From Bacteroidales bacterium (GTDB lineage: Bacteria; Bacteroidota; Bacteroidia; Bacteroidales; P3): a DNA stretch of 64,000 nt. Positions 19,059 to 28,819 of the stretch are shown here, one piece after another (the stretch's first letter is position 1; each line of letters begins with the position of its first letter). The position numbers and the translations under genes were made by a program. The stretch covers positions 41,594 through 105,593 of the forward strand of contig JAFZDP010000001.1 of NCBI GenBank assembly GCA_017561155.1, given 5' to 3'. The notes under the pieces were generated by a model. The model was not told the DNA's origin, ran no database searches, and was given only the letters and a program-made list of their open reading frames with translations.

Positions 19059-19645
19059 AAAAAGAAAACGAGCGAAAAGAGAGTATAATAAACAGCTTGC
19101 GAAAATCATTAGCTTCAAGTGAGAAGATAGTGATGAGCGTAATGCCGGAAATTCCTCGACCAAAACTACAAGAAGATACAGATCCTTCTGTATATTTTGT
19201 TGAGAGATTTATTGGTAATGGAGGTGCTATTGTTTATTCTACAACTGAAGATGAGATACAAAATAATTTAAAAACGATATTAAATTACTATTCGTTATCT
19301 AAAGTGTGTTGTTTTTCTAAAACTCTCACTCAGTTTTTTAATTCGTTGGGTTTTTCTGAAATATCGTATGTAGATGCTGCTGAATATTGTGATGTGGGAA
19401 TCATACCTTGCGAGAGTGTGATATCAGAAGATGCAGTAGCTTTGGTAGTGAACGAACATAAAAACTTTTTTATGCCTAAGGTGATGATTTTATTTGCATT
19501 TACTTCTCAAGTAGTTTTTACATGGAAAGAAGCTACAGTAAGAATGAAAGCAAAATACGATAAGGAGTTGCCTGAGCAATTGATTCTGTTGGATTCGAAA
19601 AATATAGCTTCAGAAAAGGTATTTATGATGTTGAATGAAGATTAA
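19055..19645 (+). CDS. LUD (lactate utilisation) domain protein
   Basis: A 196-aa protein whose second half matches the LUD domain fold shared with LutB and LutC: VDAAEYCDVGIIPCESVISEDAVALVVNE and RMKAKYDKELPEQLILLD. It is shorter than LutC, and no lutA or lutB lies next to it. It starts four bases inside the end of ftsH and precedes cdsA. That ftsH-LUD-cdsA order recurs in Bacteroidales, which suggests a role linked to the membrane or to FtsH rather than lactate oxidation. That role is inference; no catalytic residue is visible. Confidence 0.8.
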   Translation: MKKENERKESIINSLRKSLASSEKIVMSVMPEIPRPKLQEDTDPSVYFVERFIGNGGAIVYSTTEDEIQNNLKTILNYYSLSKVCCFSKTLTQFFNSLGFSEISYVDAAEYCDVGIIPCESVISEDAVALVVNEHKNFFMPKVMILFAFTSQVVFTWKEATVRMKAKYDKELPEQLILLDSKNIASEKVFMMLNED

Positions 19646-19744
19646 TGGTGTTTAGCAATAATTAGATTGAAATATAAGAAAAAATAATCAAATATCGTAA
19701 TGGTGTTTGTTGTCGAAGAAATAGTAAACTAAATAATATATATC

Positions 19745-20581
19745 ATGAAGAAATTTATAACAAGGGCATTGTCAGGGTTGGTATTCGTAATAATTATGGT
19801 ATGCTCTATTCTGATGGGACAATTTGCTCATGGGCTTTTGTTTTTATTTGTTTCTATAATTTGTATGTACGAATTTTATAGAGCCTTGAAAAATAAAGGT
19901 TTTAAAGTCGATGCCGTGAAAGGAGTCACGATAGGAAGTGTAGTTTATTTAGCAATGGCATCGATAGTGATATTTGAAATAAATATAGCTTTATTACTAT
20001 TAATATTTCCACTAATACTACTATTATTTATACTACCGTTATGGAATAAAATTGAAAATCCGTTTGAATCTATTTCGTACACTCTTTGTGGCGTAATATA
20101 TATACCAATTCCATTAGCACTTACTTTATTCTTTGCAAAACCAATCTTTATTAATTGTGTAGAATATTGTGCATTTGCAATGTTAGGTGTATTGGTGTTA
20201 CAGTGGGTTAGCGATACTTTTGCATACCTTACAGGTATATGTATAGGAAAACATCCTTTGTTTAAACGTCATTCACCTAAAAAGAGTTGGGAAGGTTTTA
20301 TAGGAGGTTTTGTATTTTGTGTTTTGGCCAGCTATTTGATAGGTACTTATATTGATACTCCATTTCAAAATATTGATTGGGTTGTAATGGCTGCTATGGT
20401 GCCAATAATTGGAACATTGGGTGATTTGGTAGAGTCAATGTTCAAAAGAAGTATGGATATTAAAGATACAGGTAATATAATGCCCGGGCATGGAGGATTG
20501 CTTGATCGTTTTGATAGTTTAATTATGACAACTCCTTTTATGTTGGGATATTTATTGTTGAAATACTTAGTTTTATTATAA
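19745..20581 (+). CDS. cdsA: phosphatidate cytidylyltransferase
   Basis: Makes CDP-diacylglycerol from phosphatidic acid and CTP at the inner membrane. The 278-aa protein has seven to eight membrane segments and the family signature near the C-terminus: SPKKSWEGFIGGF, then GDLVESMFKRSMDIKDTGNIMPGHGGLLDRFDS, with the conserved acidic and lysine residues present. It follows the LUD gene after 99 bases and precedes psd by 12 bases, giving consecutive steps of phospholipid synthesis. Confidence 0.96.
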   Translation: MKKFITRALSGLVFVIIMVCSILMGQFAHGLLFLFVSIICMYEFYRALKNKGFKVDAVKGVTIGSVVYLAMASIVIFEINIALLLLIFPLILLLFILPLWNKIENPFESISYTLCGVIYIPIPLALTLFFAKPIFINCVEYCAFAMLGVLVLQWVSDTFAYLTGICIGKHPLFKRHSPKKSWEGFIGGFVFCVLASYLIGTYIDTPFQNIDWVVMAAMVPIIGTLGDLVESMFKRSMDIKDTGNIMPGHGGLLDRFDSLIMTTPFMLGYLLLKYLVLL

Positions 20582-20593
20582 AAATATATAGTT

Positions 20594-21253
20594 ATGCATA
20601 TACATCGAGAAGGTCGAAAACTGATATTTATTTGTTTTGTTATTGCTATATCACTCATAGCGATTATTTCAATATTTATACCGCACTTGAATATTTTTCA
20701 CTACATATTTTTTGTTGCTTTGTTGGTGATGGTATTACTTGTGACAAGTTTTTTTAGAATTCCTCAAAGGGTATTTTCATTTGATGAAAATGAAATTATA
20801 GCACCTGCCGATGGCAAGATTGTAGTTATTGAAAATGTTTTTGAAAAAGAGTTTTTAAAGACAGAGTGTGTTCAGGTCTCTATATTTATGTCGCCGGCTA
20901 ATGTACATGTTAATCGTTATCCTGTTTCCGGAGTTGTGAAATATGTAAAATATCACAAAGGAAACTATTTTGTTGCTTCTCATCCCAAATCATCTACACT
21001 AAATGAACATTCCTCGATAGGGTTAGAGATGAGTAATGGTACACAAATATTTTTGCGTCAGATTGCAGGAGCAGTTGCACGTAGAATAGTTTGTTATTCA
21101 AAAGAAGGTGATATCGTAAAGCAGAATCAAGAGCTTGGCTTTATAAAATTTGGATCTAGAGTTGATATTTTTATTCCACTGACAGCCGAAATTGATGTTG
21201 ATTTGGAAGATGTTGTAAGAGGTGGAATATCTACTATTGCTGTTTTGAAATAG
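20594..21253 (+). CDS. psd: phosphatidylserine decarboxylase, short type
   Basis: Converts phosphatidylserine to phosphatidylethanolamine with a pyruvoyl group made by self-cleavage. The 219-aa protein has two N-terminal membrane segments (about residues 12-55), APADGKIVVI, FMSPANVHVNRYPVSG, and near the C-terminus LGFIKFGSRVDIFIPL, which contains the GS cleavage site. The short length and FGSRVD form are typical of the archaeal/Bacteroidetes-type subfamily. It lies 12 bases after cdsA and 10 bases before the rluA-like gene. Confidence 0.94.
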   Translation: MHIHREGRKLIFICFVIAISLIAIISIFIPHLNIFHYIFFVALLVMVLLVTSFFRIPQRVFSFDENEIIAPADGKIVVIENVFEKEFLKTECVQVSIFMSPANVHVNRYPVSGVVKYVKYHKGNYFVASHPKSSTLNEHSSIGLEMSNGTQIFLRQIAGAVARRIVCYSKEGDIVKQNQELGFIKFGSRVDIFIPLTAEIDVDLEDVVRGGISTIAVLK

Positions 21254-21263
21254 AATTATAAAG

Positions 21264-21968
21264 ATGGATAAGGAAACTTATGATTTGATAGACTCTCAAG
21301 TCGTTTACGAAGATAATCATATTATAATATTAAACAAACGAGCATCACAAATAGTACAAGGTGATAAAACTGGAGATGAAAGTTTGTGTGATATTCTTAA
21401 AGACTATCTAAAATGTAAATACAATAAACCAGGGCAGGTTTTTTGTGGATTGGTGCATAGATTAGATAGACCTGTAAGTGGATTGGTTATGTTTGCCAAA
21501 ACAGATAAAGCATTATCTAGATTGACAAAACAGATTAAGGATAGGGAAATAAATAAAACCTATTGGGCTATAGTAAAAAATGCTCCAAAGAATACAGAAG
21601 GTACTCTTGTGAATTATTTGAAACGGAATGAAAAGCAAAATAAATCTTACATTGTTTCCGAAGGTACACCTAATGCAAAACAAGCTATATTGGAATATAA
21701 ATTATTAGCACAAAGTGGTGGTGGTTATTATTTGATAGAAGTTAAATTACATACAGGACGACATCATCAAATTAGAGCCCAACTTGCAGGAATGGGGTGT
21801 CCTATACGTGGTGATTTGAAATATGGTTATCCTCGTTCTAATCCTGATGGTTCTATAAGTTTGCATGCAAGATATCTTTCATTTGTTCATCCGGTTAAAA
21901 AAGAATTGGTAGAGGTAGGCGCATTACCCCACGATGGTGATAACTTGTGGAAAGTATTTGAACTTTAA
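21264..21968 (+). CDS. RluA family pseudouridine synthase
   Basis: Isomerises uridine to pseudouridine in rRNA or tRNA. The catalytic aspartate is in VHRLDRPVSGLVMFAKT (residues about 66-83); KTYWAIVKN, TGRHHQIRAQLAGMGCPIRGDLKYG and the C-terminal LHARYLSFVHP complete the fold. At 234 aa with no S4 domain it is a single-domain member, like RluC/RluA homologues often found alone in Bacteroidetes. The target site cannot be predicted. It is the last gene of the ftsH-cdsA-psd cluster, with a terminator 35 bases downstream. Confidence 0.92.
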   Translation: MDKETYDLIDSQVVYEDNHIIILNKRASQIVQGDKTGDESLCDILKDYLKCKYNKPGQVFCGLVHRLDRPVSGLVMFAKTDKALSRLTKQIKDREINKTYWAIVKNAPKNTEGTLVNYLKRNEKQNKSYIVSEGTPNAKQAILEYKLLAQSGGGYYLIEVKLHTGRHHQIRAQLAGMGCPIRGDLKYGYPRSNPDGSISLHARYLSFVHPVKKELVEVGALPHDGDNLWKVFEL

Positions 21969-22002
21969 TTGCGAGAATAAAAATTGTATGAAATAATTTT
22001 AT

Positions 22003-22034
22003 AAGGTAGTATTTTCTGAAAATACTACCTTTGG
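22003..22034 (+). terminator. terminator after the rluA-like gene
   Basis: AAGGTAGTATTTTC (22003-22016) is a perfect complement of GAAAATACTACCTT (22018-22031). The 3' T-run is short (TTT). Confidence 0.75.
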
Positions 22035-22077
22035 TATAAAAAAAACGAGAATTCATTCTGAAAAACTATTGAAAGTA

Positions 22078-22109
22078 TTTGCAAAACTAATAAATTATAT
22101 GTACTTTTG
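22078..22109 (+). promoter_or_regulatory. promoter of the 22.2-kb secreted protein gene
   Basis: TTTG (22078-22081), 20-base spacer, TACTTTTG (22102-22109), 66 bases before the start. Confidence 0.7.
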
Positions 22110-22174
22110 CAAGTTGCAATGTAATTGTGCATTGTTTTAAATTGTTGATTAATAAATTCTAAAATAATAAAGAA

Positions 22175-22687
22175 ATGAGAAAAACCATATTATTATTGCT
22201 TTTTACCATTTGTTTTGGTACTATGATGGCTCAAATTCGTATACCTGAAGCCAACTTTGCATTTGAATTACCTAAGGGTTGGAAATATTTATCTACAACT
22301 AAAGTAGATGCAAAAACTAAAGTTTATTTGTATTCGACCAACGAAATAATTTTGAATGGAGATACTGTATTACCTCATCTTAGAGTATATGTAAAACAGA
22401 ATTATAGAAATAAAACAGCAATGGAGATGAGTTTAGATAGATTTATGGCGCAACCATATCAAACACTAGAAGAATATACTGAAGGGTTGTTTTTGCCAAC
22501 TCAAGATGCTATTGCTTACTTAGGAAAGAATAGAGATGAGGAAGATGGTACTGAAAATAAGTTTTATACTGTATATTTCATACACAAGTCGGCCGGTGTA
22601 GAATTTAGATTATCTACTACAGAAGCTACATTTGAACAGATGAAAGAAGAGTTTGAAACAATACTAAAAAGTGTTGTTGTATACTAA
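22175..22687 (+). CDS. secreted protein of unknown function
   Basis: A 170-aa exported protein. The signal peptide is MRKTILLLLFTICFGTMMAQ. The mature part begins IRIPEANFAFELPKGWKYLS, like the lipoprotein-type PsbP/LpqN-like folds that start with an amphipathic strand before a GW motif. It then has LYSTNE, a central VYVKQNYRNKTAMEMSLDRF and a C-terminal KEEFETILKSVVVY helix and strand. This layout fits a small periplasmic alpha/beta protein, but I cannot assign a family. It has its own promoter and lies 127 bases upstream of the OmpA-family gene. Confidence 0.75.
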   Translation: MRKTILLLLFTICFGTMMAQIRIPEANFAFELPKGWKYLSTTKVDAKTKVYLYSTNEIILNGDTVLPHLRVYVKQNYRNKTAMEMSLDRFMAQPYQTLEEYTEGLFLPTQDAIAYLGKNRDEEDGTENKFYTVYFIHKSAGVEFRLSTTEATFEQMKEEFETILKSVVVY

Positions 22688-22814
22688 CTTATTTGTTTGA
22701 TATATAGATAATTTGAAATAGTAAAACAGTTTTCTAAAAAACATTTTAGATTGTTTTGATGTTTCTTTTGATAAGTTTATTGCTCTTGTTTTTACTTATT
22801 ATTTACACATAACA

Positions 22815-25598
22815 ATGAAAAAAACGGTATTATTATTTGTTTTTGTGGGGTGTTTGCAAACAATGTTTGCTCAAAGTGATACTAACTATGTTGACTTTTA
22901 TCGAAAAGAGTATAATAGGGTGTATAAAAACTTTGAGAAAGACCCTCAAGATGTGGTAAATATAGTGGAATTAGCAGAATTTTATTCAGCAAAAAGTAAT
23001 CCATTAAAAAGTTATTCTTTGGCAATAACTTATTTTTCGGATGCCGAAAAAAAATATATTGCATTAGTGAATGACAATTCCAAGTATAAGGAAGTAAATA
23101 AGCTTATAAAAAAGAAGATAAGTATAACATCTATACGTAAAAAAAAGAATTCTGTACTTGATGACGCTTTAGCTTATGTAAAAGAAGGAGCAATGTCAAG
23201 AAGCGAATGTGATGACTACATGAAAGCTTTTGAAATGTATCCTGAAATAATCAAAGAACTAAAGCATATAGAAAGTAAATTAGCATATCTAGAATGTGTA
23301 AATTCGGGAATGATAACTTCTTATGCTAATTTTGTATTGACTTATCCCAATTCTAAATATACAAATGAAGCTCTTCAGAAGGTAAGTAGTTATGTTTTAT
23401 CAAGGATAGATGATGCTAAAACTGAAGATGCTGTAGATTCTGCGATAACTGTATTTGTGAACGACTCTATAATTTGGTATGCTAATAAGAAGAAAACAAA
23501 AATAGCTTATCGGAATGCCTTAAAATTGAATACAGCAGAAGCTTATAGGGCTTTTCTGTCTAAATATCCATCGTGTGATGAGTATGTATTGGCATTGGAG
23601 AAAATGGATAAATTGTTGCTTGCAAAATTTGAAGAATTGGAAACTCCGTGTGATTATGCTCAATTTGCAACGGAGTATGTAGATAATTCTTTAGCTGATA
23701 GAGCTATGGATAGTTTGATAAATATGATTTTGAATAAAAGAAATATTGAAGCATTAGATATTTATTTGGAACATTTTAAATTAGATTATCGTTATGCTGA
23801 TGTTTTTCAAACATATTATCGTAGACATATTATTGATGGATCGTTAAGTCCATTGACCTATTTCGCATCACGTTACCCGGATTATCCATTTACATATTCG
23901 TTGAATAATGATATAGAACGAGCTAAATCTTTTGATCAATTAAATCTTTTGCAACCTTTTGATGAAAATAAAGTTTCTGAATATACTCAATTTATGCGTA
24001 TGACAATGAGTTATGAAATAGCGTTTGTCGCATTGCAACGAATGGTTCAGAAAATGATAGCTAAACAACGTTGGAGTGATGCTTTGAATAGAATCAAATC
24101 TCATGGTATTTGTTTTGAGGATTTTAATGTTGATAAATATCAAGAGCTTATACGTTTGTTAGAGGCTCAGGTAGATAAAAAAATAAAAGTCGCTAATGTG
24201 TTTTCGCCTAAGGTTGAAGTATTGAATATGGTGCCAACTCAAAAAGGTGATTATTGTTTTTATACCAAAGTTGATAATGTAAGTGGTAAAACGAAGATTG
24301 CAATAGCAAAAAATATAAAAGGTTATTGGGCAGAAGATTATGATTTGTTGTTTTCTAACATAGAAAATGAAGGGTTGTCAGTTTATTCTCTTTACGATAA
24401 TGATACAAAAATGCTTATAGGTAAGGATGAGGAAATATGTGTTGCAATTTTAGATACCCTAAACAATCAATGGTATTTACAGTCTGTATTGTCGCAACCG
24501 GTAAATACTGATGCTTATGATGGTGATGCTTTTATGTTGCCAGATGGTAGTGGTATACTTATGATAAGTGATCGTAGAAGTGGATTTAATATTACTCCAT
24601 CGAGGGCTTATTTTCATGGAGATACTGCTTTGGCTTCTGATATTTATTTTCTTCCAATAAAGAATAATTCAGAAGGTTGGGGTAATCCTATTAATTTGGG
24701 GGATTCTGTAAATACGGTTTATTCTGAACGTTCTCCTATAATGAGCAAAGATATGAAAACAATGTATTTTTGTTCTGATGGACATGGAGGATTAGGCTAT
24801 ACAGATGTATATAAAACTACACGAACAAATACTTTGTCGTGGACGCAATGGTCTAAGCCACAAAATATCGGAAAACTCTCTAATAGTGGATATCGAGAGA
24901 TGTCATTGTCTTTAAATTACGATGAGACTGAACTTTATGTTGTAAGTGATAGAAGCGGAAAATATGAGGTGTATTCTATCAGTTTGCCTAGAAGTGGAGA
25001 TGATTTTTTGAAAGTGGTGGAATTGTGTCCTAATAGAAGTATAGATTATTTTTCGCATACAAATAAACCTCTTGTTACTATTTGGGATTATGATTCAAAA
25101 AAAGAGATTGGTAAACACCGATTTGAAAATGGAGAAGATTACGCTATTGAATTGTTTAGAAATAAGAGATATTTTGTGTTTAATCTTATGGAAGATTATT
25201 ATTCACCTATGAAAATTATTGGTGAAGAAGTTTCTAAAAAAGTAGAAATAGATTGTTTTTCACTAGATAGGTTGAAAAAAGATGCGGAAAAAATGCCATT
25301 ATATATAACTTATAAAAATGATCTAACAGTAAATTTAACTGATGAATCTTATTTAAGTTTAAATTATTTGGTTGATTTCTTGAAATTAAATTCTAATTGT
25401 AAAATAGAAATTATTAGCAATGTGAATTTGAAAGAAAGTCAGGAAGCATATTATTTGAGTGTAGAACGCGCAGAAAGTATAAAAAACTATTTGGTGAATT
25501 TAGGCATAGATAGTAGTAGAATTATAGCATCGGGGTATGGTAATGTGAATTTTGGTGGAAATTCTTCTGTGTCTGAAATAGAAATACTTTTTAAATAG
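22815..25598 (+). CDS. large periplasmic/outer-membrane protein with WD40-like region and OmpA C-terminal domain
   Basis: A 927-aa exported protein. The signal peptide is MKKTVLLFVFVGCLQTMFAQ. Residues about 25-470 are helical and repeat-like, with TPR-like pieces. Residues about 540-720 contain PD40/WD40-like strands: DAFMLPDGSGILMISDRRSG, then YSERSPIMSKDMKTMYFCSDGHGGLGYTDVY and SLNYDETELYVVSDRSG. The C-terminus (about 835-927) is OmpA-like: LNYLVDFLKLNSNCKIEIIS, SVERAESIKNYLVNLGI and SRIIASGYG. It resembles PorE-type or OmpA/PD40 proteins that tie the outer membrane to peptidoglycan. The linking role is inferred from the OmpA domain. A U32 peptidase gene follows after 5 bases. Confidence 0.85.
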   Translation: MKKTVLLFVFVGCLQTMFAQSDTNYVDFYRKEYNRVYKNFEKDPQDVVNIVELAEFYSAKSNPLKSYSLAITYFSDAEKKYIALVNDNSKYKEVNKLIKKKISITSIRKKKNSVLDDALAYVKEGAMSRSECDDYMKAFEMYPEIIKELKHIESKLAYLECVNSGMITSYANFVLTYPNSKYTNEALQKVSSYVLSRIDDAKTEDAVDSAITVFVNDSIIWYANKKKTKIAYRNALKLNTAEAYRAFLSKYPSCDEYVLALEKMDKLLLAKFEELETPCDYAQFATEYVDNSLADRAMDSLINMILNKRNIEALDIYLEHFKLDYRYADVFQTYYRRHIIDGSLSPLTYFASRYPDYPFTYSLNNDIERAKSFDQLNLLQPFDENKVSEYTQFMRMTMSYEIAFVALQRMVQKMIAKQRWSDALNRIKSHGICFEDFNVDKYQELIRLLEAQVDKKIKVANVFSPKVEVLNMVPTQKGDYCFYTKVDNVSGKTKIAIAKNIKGYWAEDYDLLFSNIENEGLSVYSLYDNDTKMLIGKDEEICVAILDTLNNQWYLQSVLSQPVNTDAYDGDAFMLPDGSGILMISDRRSGFNITPSRAYFHGDTALASDIYFLPIKNNSEGWGNPINLGDSVNTVYSERSPIMSKDMKTMYFCSDGHGGLGYTDVYKTTRTNTLSWTQWSKPQNIGKLSNSGYREMSLSLNYDETELYVVSDRSGKYEVYSISLPRSGDDFLKVVELCPNRSIDYFSHTNKPLVTIWDYDSKKEIGKHRFENGEDYAIELFRNKRYFVFNLMEDYYSPMKIIGEEVSKKVEIDCFSLDRLKKDAEKMPLYITYKNDLTVNLTDESYLSLNYLVDFLKLNSNCKIEIISNVNLKESQEAYYLSVERAESIKNYLVNLGIDSSRIIASGYGNVNFGGNSSVSEIEILFK

Positions 25599-25603
25599 TA
25601 GTG

Positions 25604-27445
25604 ATGAGAAAGATAGAGCTATTGTCGCCAGCAAAAAATCTAGATTATGGAATTGAAGCCATAAATCATGGAGCTGATGCCGTATATATTGGTGCTCCCA
25701 AATTTGGGGCTAGGGTGGCAGCAGCAAATACTATTCAAGATATTGGAAAATTGGTGCGGTATGCACATATTTATGGTGCAAAAGTTTATGTGGCATTCAA
25801 TACATTGTTATTTGATAATGAATTTGACGATGCGATAGCAATGATAAATAGTATTTATTCGGAAGGAGTAGATGCTCTTATTATTCAAGATTTAGGGTTA
25901 TTAGAAGTCGACTTGCCTCCTATAGCTTTACATGCAAGTACCCAAACTCATAATATAAATATTGATAGAGTAAAATTTTTGTCGAAAGTTGGCTTCGAAC
26001 GTATAATACTAGGACGCGAATTGTCAATAAATCAAATAAGTAATATTCATTCACAGTTGCCAAATGTAGATTTAGAATCTTTTGTAGGAGGTGCATTATG
26101 CGTTAGCTATAGTGGACAGTGTTATCTTAGTCAGTCTATTAACGAGCATAGTGGAAATAGAGGTAATTGCTCACAGCCTTGTAGGTCGTCTTATAATTTG
26201 TTTAACGAGCAAGGTAAAATGCTTAAGCATTCGGAACATTTGTTGTCGTTAAAAGATTTTTCGGCAAAGAATCATATTGATGAACTTCTGAGAGCCGGTG
26301 TTTCTTCGTTTAAAATAGAGGGTAGGCTTAAAGATTTGAGCTATTTGAAAAATGTAACGGCAAGTTATAGGAAGTTGATAGATGCTGCATTAAATGCTCA
26401 AGATGGATATGAAAAGTCATCTTTTGGTATAGTGAATTTTAATTTCGAACCAGATTTAGAACGAACTTTCAATAGAGGATTTACTGATTATTTTTTAGAA
26501 GAACGTAAGTCTATGGCATCATTTTCTACTCAAAAATCATTAGGAAAAAGAGTAGGGGAAGTGAAGAAAACATATAAAAATGTTATAGAAACAGATTTTA
26601 AGGAAATGCTGACAGCTGGCGATGGTTTATGCTATTTTGATGAGAAAAATCAGTTGCAAGGTTGTTTAGTGAATAGGGTAGAAGGGAATAAAGTTCAAAT
26701 AAACAAACCAATACAATTGACTAAAGGTACGATATTGTATAGAAACAATGATTATCTATTTGAAAAAAAGCTCAAAAATAAGACTAGTGAACGAAAGATA
26801 GTTGTAAATTTTGTTTTGGAACAAAATATTGATGGATATTTACTGCAAGCAAAAGATAGCGAAGGAAACATAGCGTCATTTGAATTAAAAGTAGAAAAAA
26901 TAGCAGCCTCTAATCCACAACGTGCTGTTGAGCAAATAAAAACTCAATTGTCTAAAACAGGAGATACACCATTTGTGATACAAGATATAGTGTTGAATTT
27001 TGTAAATCCATGGTTTATACCGGCTGCTCTGATAAATGAAATGCGGCGTAGTGTGTTAGATAAGCTTGTGGAACTAAGGATAGCAAAAGCAATGCCAATA
27101 GCGAGTAAAATACGCTCTAATAACGAACCTTATTTTAAATCAGAAGCTACTTATCTTGAAAATGTAGTAAATAGTCGTTCGGAAGCATTTTACAATAGGC
27201 ATGGAGCTGAGGTTGTACAATATGGTCTAGAAAGGACAAAAGATTATAAAGATAAAGCATTAATGACTACTAAATATTGTCTTAGGTTTGAACTTGGTCA
27301 ATGTTTGAAACGTCATAAATTATTACCTGATTATATGTCGAATTTGTATTTGGAAAATGCTGGAAAAAATTATCGATTGCAGTTTAACTGTGCTGAGTGT
27401 GAAATGCAAATATTTTTGGAAACAGAAAAGAAGAAAAATAATTAA
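25604..27445 (+). CDS. U32 family peptidase / tRNA or RNA hydroxylation protein
   Basis: A 613-aa collagenase-like U32 protein. IELLSPAKNLDYGIEAINHGADAVYIGAPKFGAR at the N-terminus and the signature ESFVGGALCVSYSGQCYLS followed by NRGNCSQPCRSSYNL are diagnostic; the cysteines probably hold a cofactor or cluster. Family members include TrhP, RlhA and UbiU/V, which take part in hydroxylation of tRNA, rRNA and quinones, so proteolytic activity is doubtful. The long C-terminal extension (after about residue 300) with the Cys pairs CLRFELGQC and CAECEM matches the larger subtype. The frame is open to GTG at 25601, but ATG at 25604 is used. Confidence 0.9.
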   Translation: MRKIELLSPAKNLDYGIEAINHGADAVYIGAPKFGARVAAANTIQDIGKLVRYAHIYGAKVYVAFNTLLFDNEFDDAIAMINSIYSEGVDALIIQDLGLLEVDLPPIALHASTQTHNINIDRVKFLSKVGFERIILGRELSINQISNIHSQLPNVDLESFVGGALCVSYSGQCYLSQSINEHSGNRGNCSQPCRSSYNLFNEQGKMLKHSEHLLSLKDFSAKNHIDELLRAGVSSFKIEGRLKDLSYLKNVTASYRKLIDAALNAQDGYEKSSFGIVNFNFEPDLERTFNRGFTDYFLEERKSMASFSTQKSLGKRVGEVKKTYKNVIETDFKEMLTAGDGLCYFDEKNQLQGCLVNRVEGNKVQINKPIQLTKGTILYRNNDYLFEKKLKNKTSERKIVVNFVLEQNIDGYLLQAKDSEGNIASFELKVEKIAASNPQRAVEQIKTQLSKTGDTPFVIQDIVLNFVNPWFIPAALINEMRRSVLDKLVELRIAKAMPIASKIRSNNEPYFKSEATYLENVVNSRSEAFYNRHGAEVVQYGLERTKDYKDKALMTTKYCLRFELGQCLKRHKLLPDYMSNLYLENAGKNYRLQFNCAECEMQIFLETEKKKNN

Positions 27446-27490
27446 AGAACTGAAATTTTGAATTAATGTAACCAATAAATAAAATAAATA

Positions 27491-28165
27491 ATGGAACTAA
27501 GAAACAATTTGAAAGAGTTGGTGTTTGAAAAAGCAATTTTGAAACGAAAAGTATACAATGCTACAAAAGATACCTTTGAATTATTTAGAAAAACTACGCG
27601 AGAAATAATTGAAGCATTTCAAAATAAGTCTCATGAAGATAATGTAGATATACTATTTGAGTTCAAAGATAGAGGCGATTTTGAGTTTGAGGTAAAGTTT
27701 GCTGGAGATGTTCTTATATTTATGATGCACACAAATGTTTTTGAATTCTCAAGAAATCACGATGTGATGAAAACATCATATGTAAAGGATGATACTAGTA
27801 GATCTTATTGTGGAGTTATACATATCTATAATTTCTTGGCTGATTCGTTTGCTTACAATAGATATAATGATTTAGGATATATGATAGGTCGTATGTTTGT
27901 GAATTATGAAAACCATTACTTTATTGAAGGGAAAAGAGAATTAGGAATGTTATATAATAACTTTAATACTGCAAAAGTGACTAAAGAGGCTGTGTTAGAG
28001 ATAATTGAATCGGCAATTGCATATACTACCAATTTTGACCTCCTAACTCCACCTTACGATGAGGTAAAAATGGTTTCTGTAGCAGAAATGAAGGAGTCTT
28101 TTGATAGAAAAATGATAGTAACAGGGAAAAGATTAGGTTTTCGTTTTCAAGCAGATACAGATTAA
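27491..28165 (+). CDS. conserved protein of unknown function
   Basis: A 224-aa cytoplasmic protein with no signal peptide or membrane segment. It contains FEFEVKFAGDVLIFMMHTNVFEF and SYCGVIHIYNFLADSFAYNRYNDLGYMIGRMF, then NHYFIEGKRELGML, all well-ordered alpha/beta sequence. I do not recognise a named domain, but the codon use and composition are like the neighbours. It follows the U32 gene after 45 bases, so co-transcription is likely. The C-terminal GKRLGFRFQADTD is charged. Confidence 0.75.
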   Translation: MELRNNLKELVFEKAILKRKVYNATKDTFELFRKTTREIIEAFQNKSHEDNVDILFEFKDRGDFEFEVKFAGDVLIFMMHTNVFEFSRNHDVMKTSYVKDDTSRSYCGVIHIYNFLADSFAYNRYNDLGYMIGRMFVNYENHYFIEGKRELGMLYNNFNTAKVTKEAVLEIIESAIAYTTNFDLLTPPYDEVKMVSVAEMKESFDRKMIVTGKRLGFRFQADTD

Positions 28166-28199
28166 TGAAATAAAAAAAAAGCATTTTTTGTAAAAAAAA

Positions 28200-28231
28200 T
28201 TTGGTAGGTTCGAAAATTCTTAGTAATTTTG
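28200..28231 (+). promoter_or_regulatory. promoter of tRNA-Glu and rpsT
   Basis: TTTG (28200-28203), 20-base spacer, TAATTTTG (28224-28231), 68 bases before the tRNA. Confidence 0.7.
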
Positions 28232-28298
28232 CAACCGCAAACGAGAGAAAAAGGGCTCTAAAAACTGAAAAGAAGCGGAGTTAAGTTTGTTGAATTTT

Positions 28299-28372
28299 GG
28301 TCCGTTCGTCTAGCTGGTTAGGACGCAAGATTTTCATTCTTGAAATCAGGGGTTCGAATCCCCTACGGACTA
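28299..28372 (+). tRNA. tRNA-Glu (UUC), copy 1
   Basis: GGTCCGT (28299-28305) pairs with ACGGACT (28365-28371), with a G-U first pair. The anticodon loop TTTTCAT gives TTC. The T arm is GGGG-TTCGAAT-CCCC. No encoded CCA. It is identical to the copy at 28820 and lies 21 bases before rpsT. Confidence 0.96.
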
Positions 28373-28393
28373 CTAAAAATATAAAATAGAGAA

Positions 28394-28645
28394 ATGGCAA
28401 ATCATAAATCGTCGAAGAAAAGAATTCGCTCTTGCGAAAGAAAAAGAATAGAAAATAGATACTACGCAAAGACTATGCGTAACGCATTGCGTGATTTCAG
28501 AGCTTTAGAAGAAAAAGCTGTAGCTGTAGAACGCTTACCAAAAATGATGTCGATCATAGATAAATTAGCTAAACGTTCAGTTATACACAAAAATAAAGCG
28601 GCTAATTTGAAATCAAAATTGATGCGCAAAGTTAATGTAATGTAG
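28394..28645 (+). CDS. rpsT: 30S ribosomal protein bS20
   Basis: Binds 16S rRNA at the bottom of the small subunit. The 83-aa, very basic protein begins MANHKSSKKRIRSCERKRIENRY and continues KTMRNALRDFRALEEKA ... IIDKLAKRSVIHKNKAANLKSKLMRK, the standard bS20 sequence. It lies 21 bases after one tRNA-Glu and 174 bases before an identical one, and is probably read from the tRNA promoter. Confidence 0.97.
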   Translation: MANHKSSKKRIRSCERKRIENRYYAKTMRNALRDFRALEEKAVAVERLPKMMSIIDKLAKRSVIHKNKAANLKSKLMRKVNVM

Positions 28646-28819
28646 TTCTGAAGAAGATATATCGTCTTTCAATAGAAGAAGACAGCCCAAAAGTGTGAGT
28701 GATTTGATATAACGTGTTTAAAATTTTAAAGAGGGGTTTGGGTGAGGCTGAGAAATTTTTTGAGAAAGACACTTAATATGAAAACAAGAAATTAACGATA
28801 TAAAGTTAACATTACAGTT

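Noticed and set aside
19055..19645. Lactate utilisation operon (lutABC)
   Set aside because: Only a LUD protein is here, coupled to ftsH; the LutA-like gene is 24 kb away with altered cysteines and no lutB is seen.
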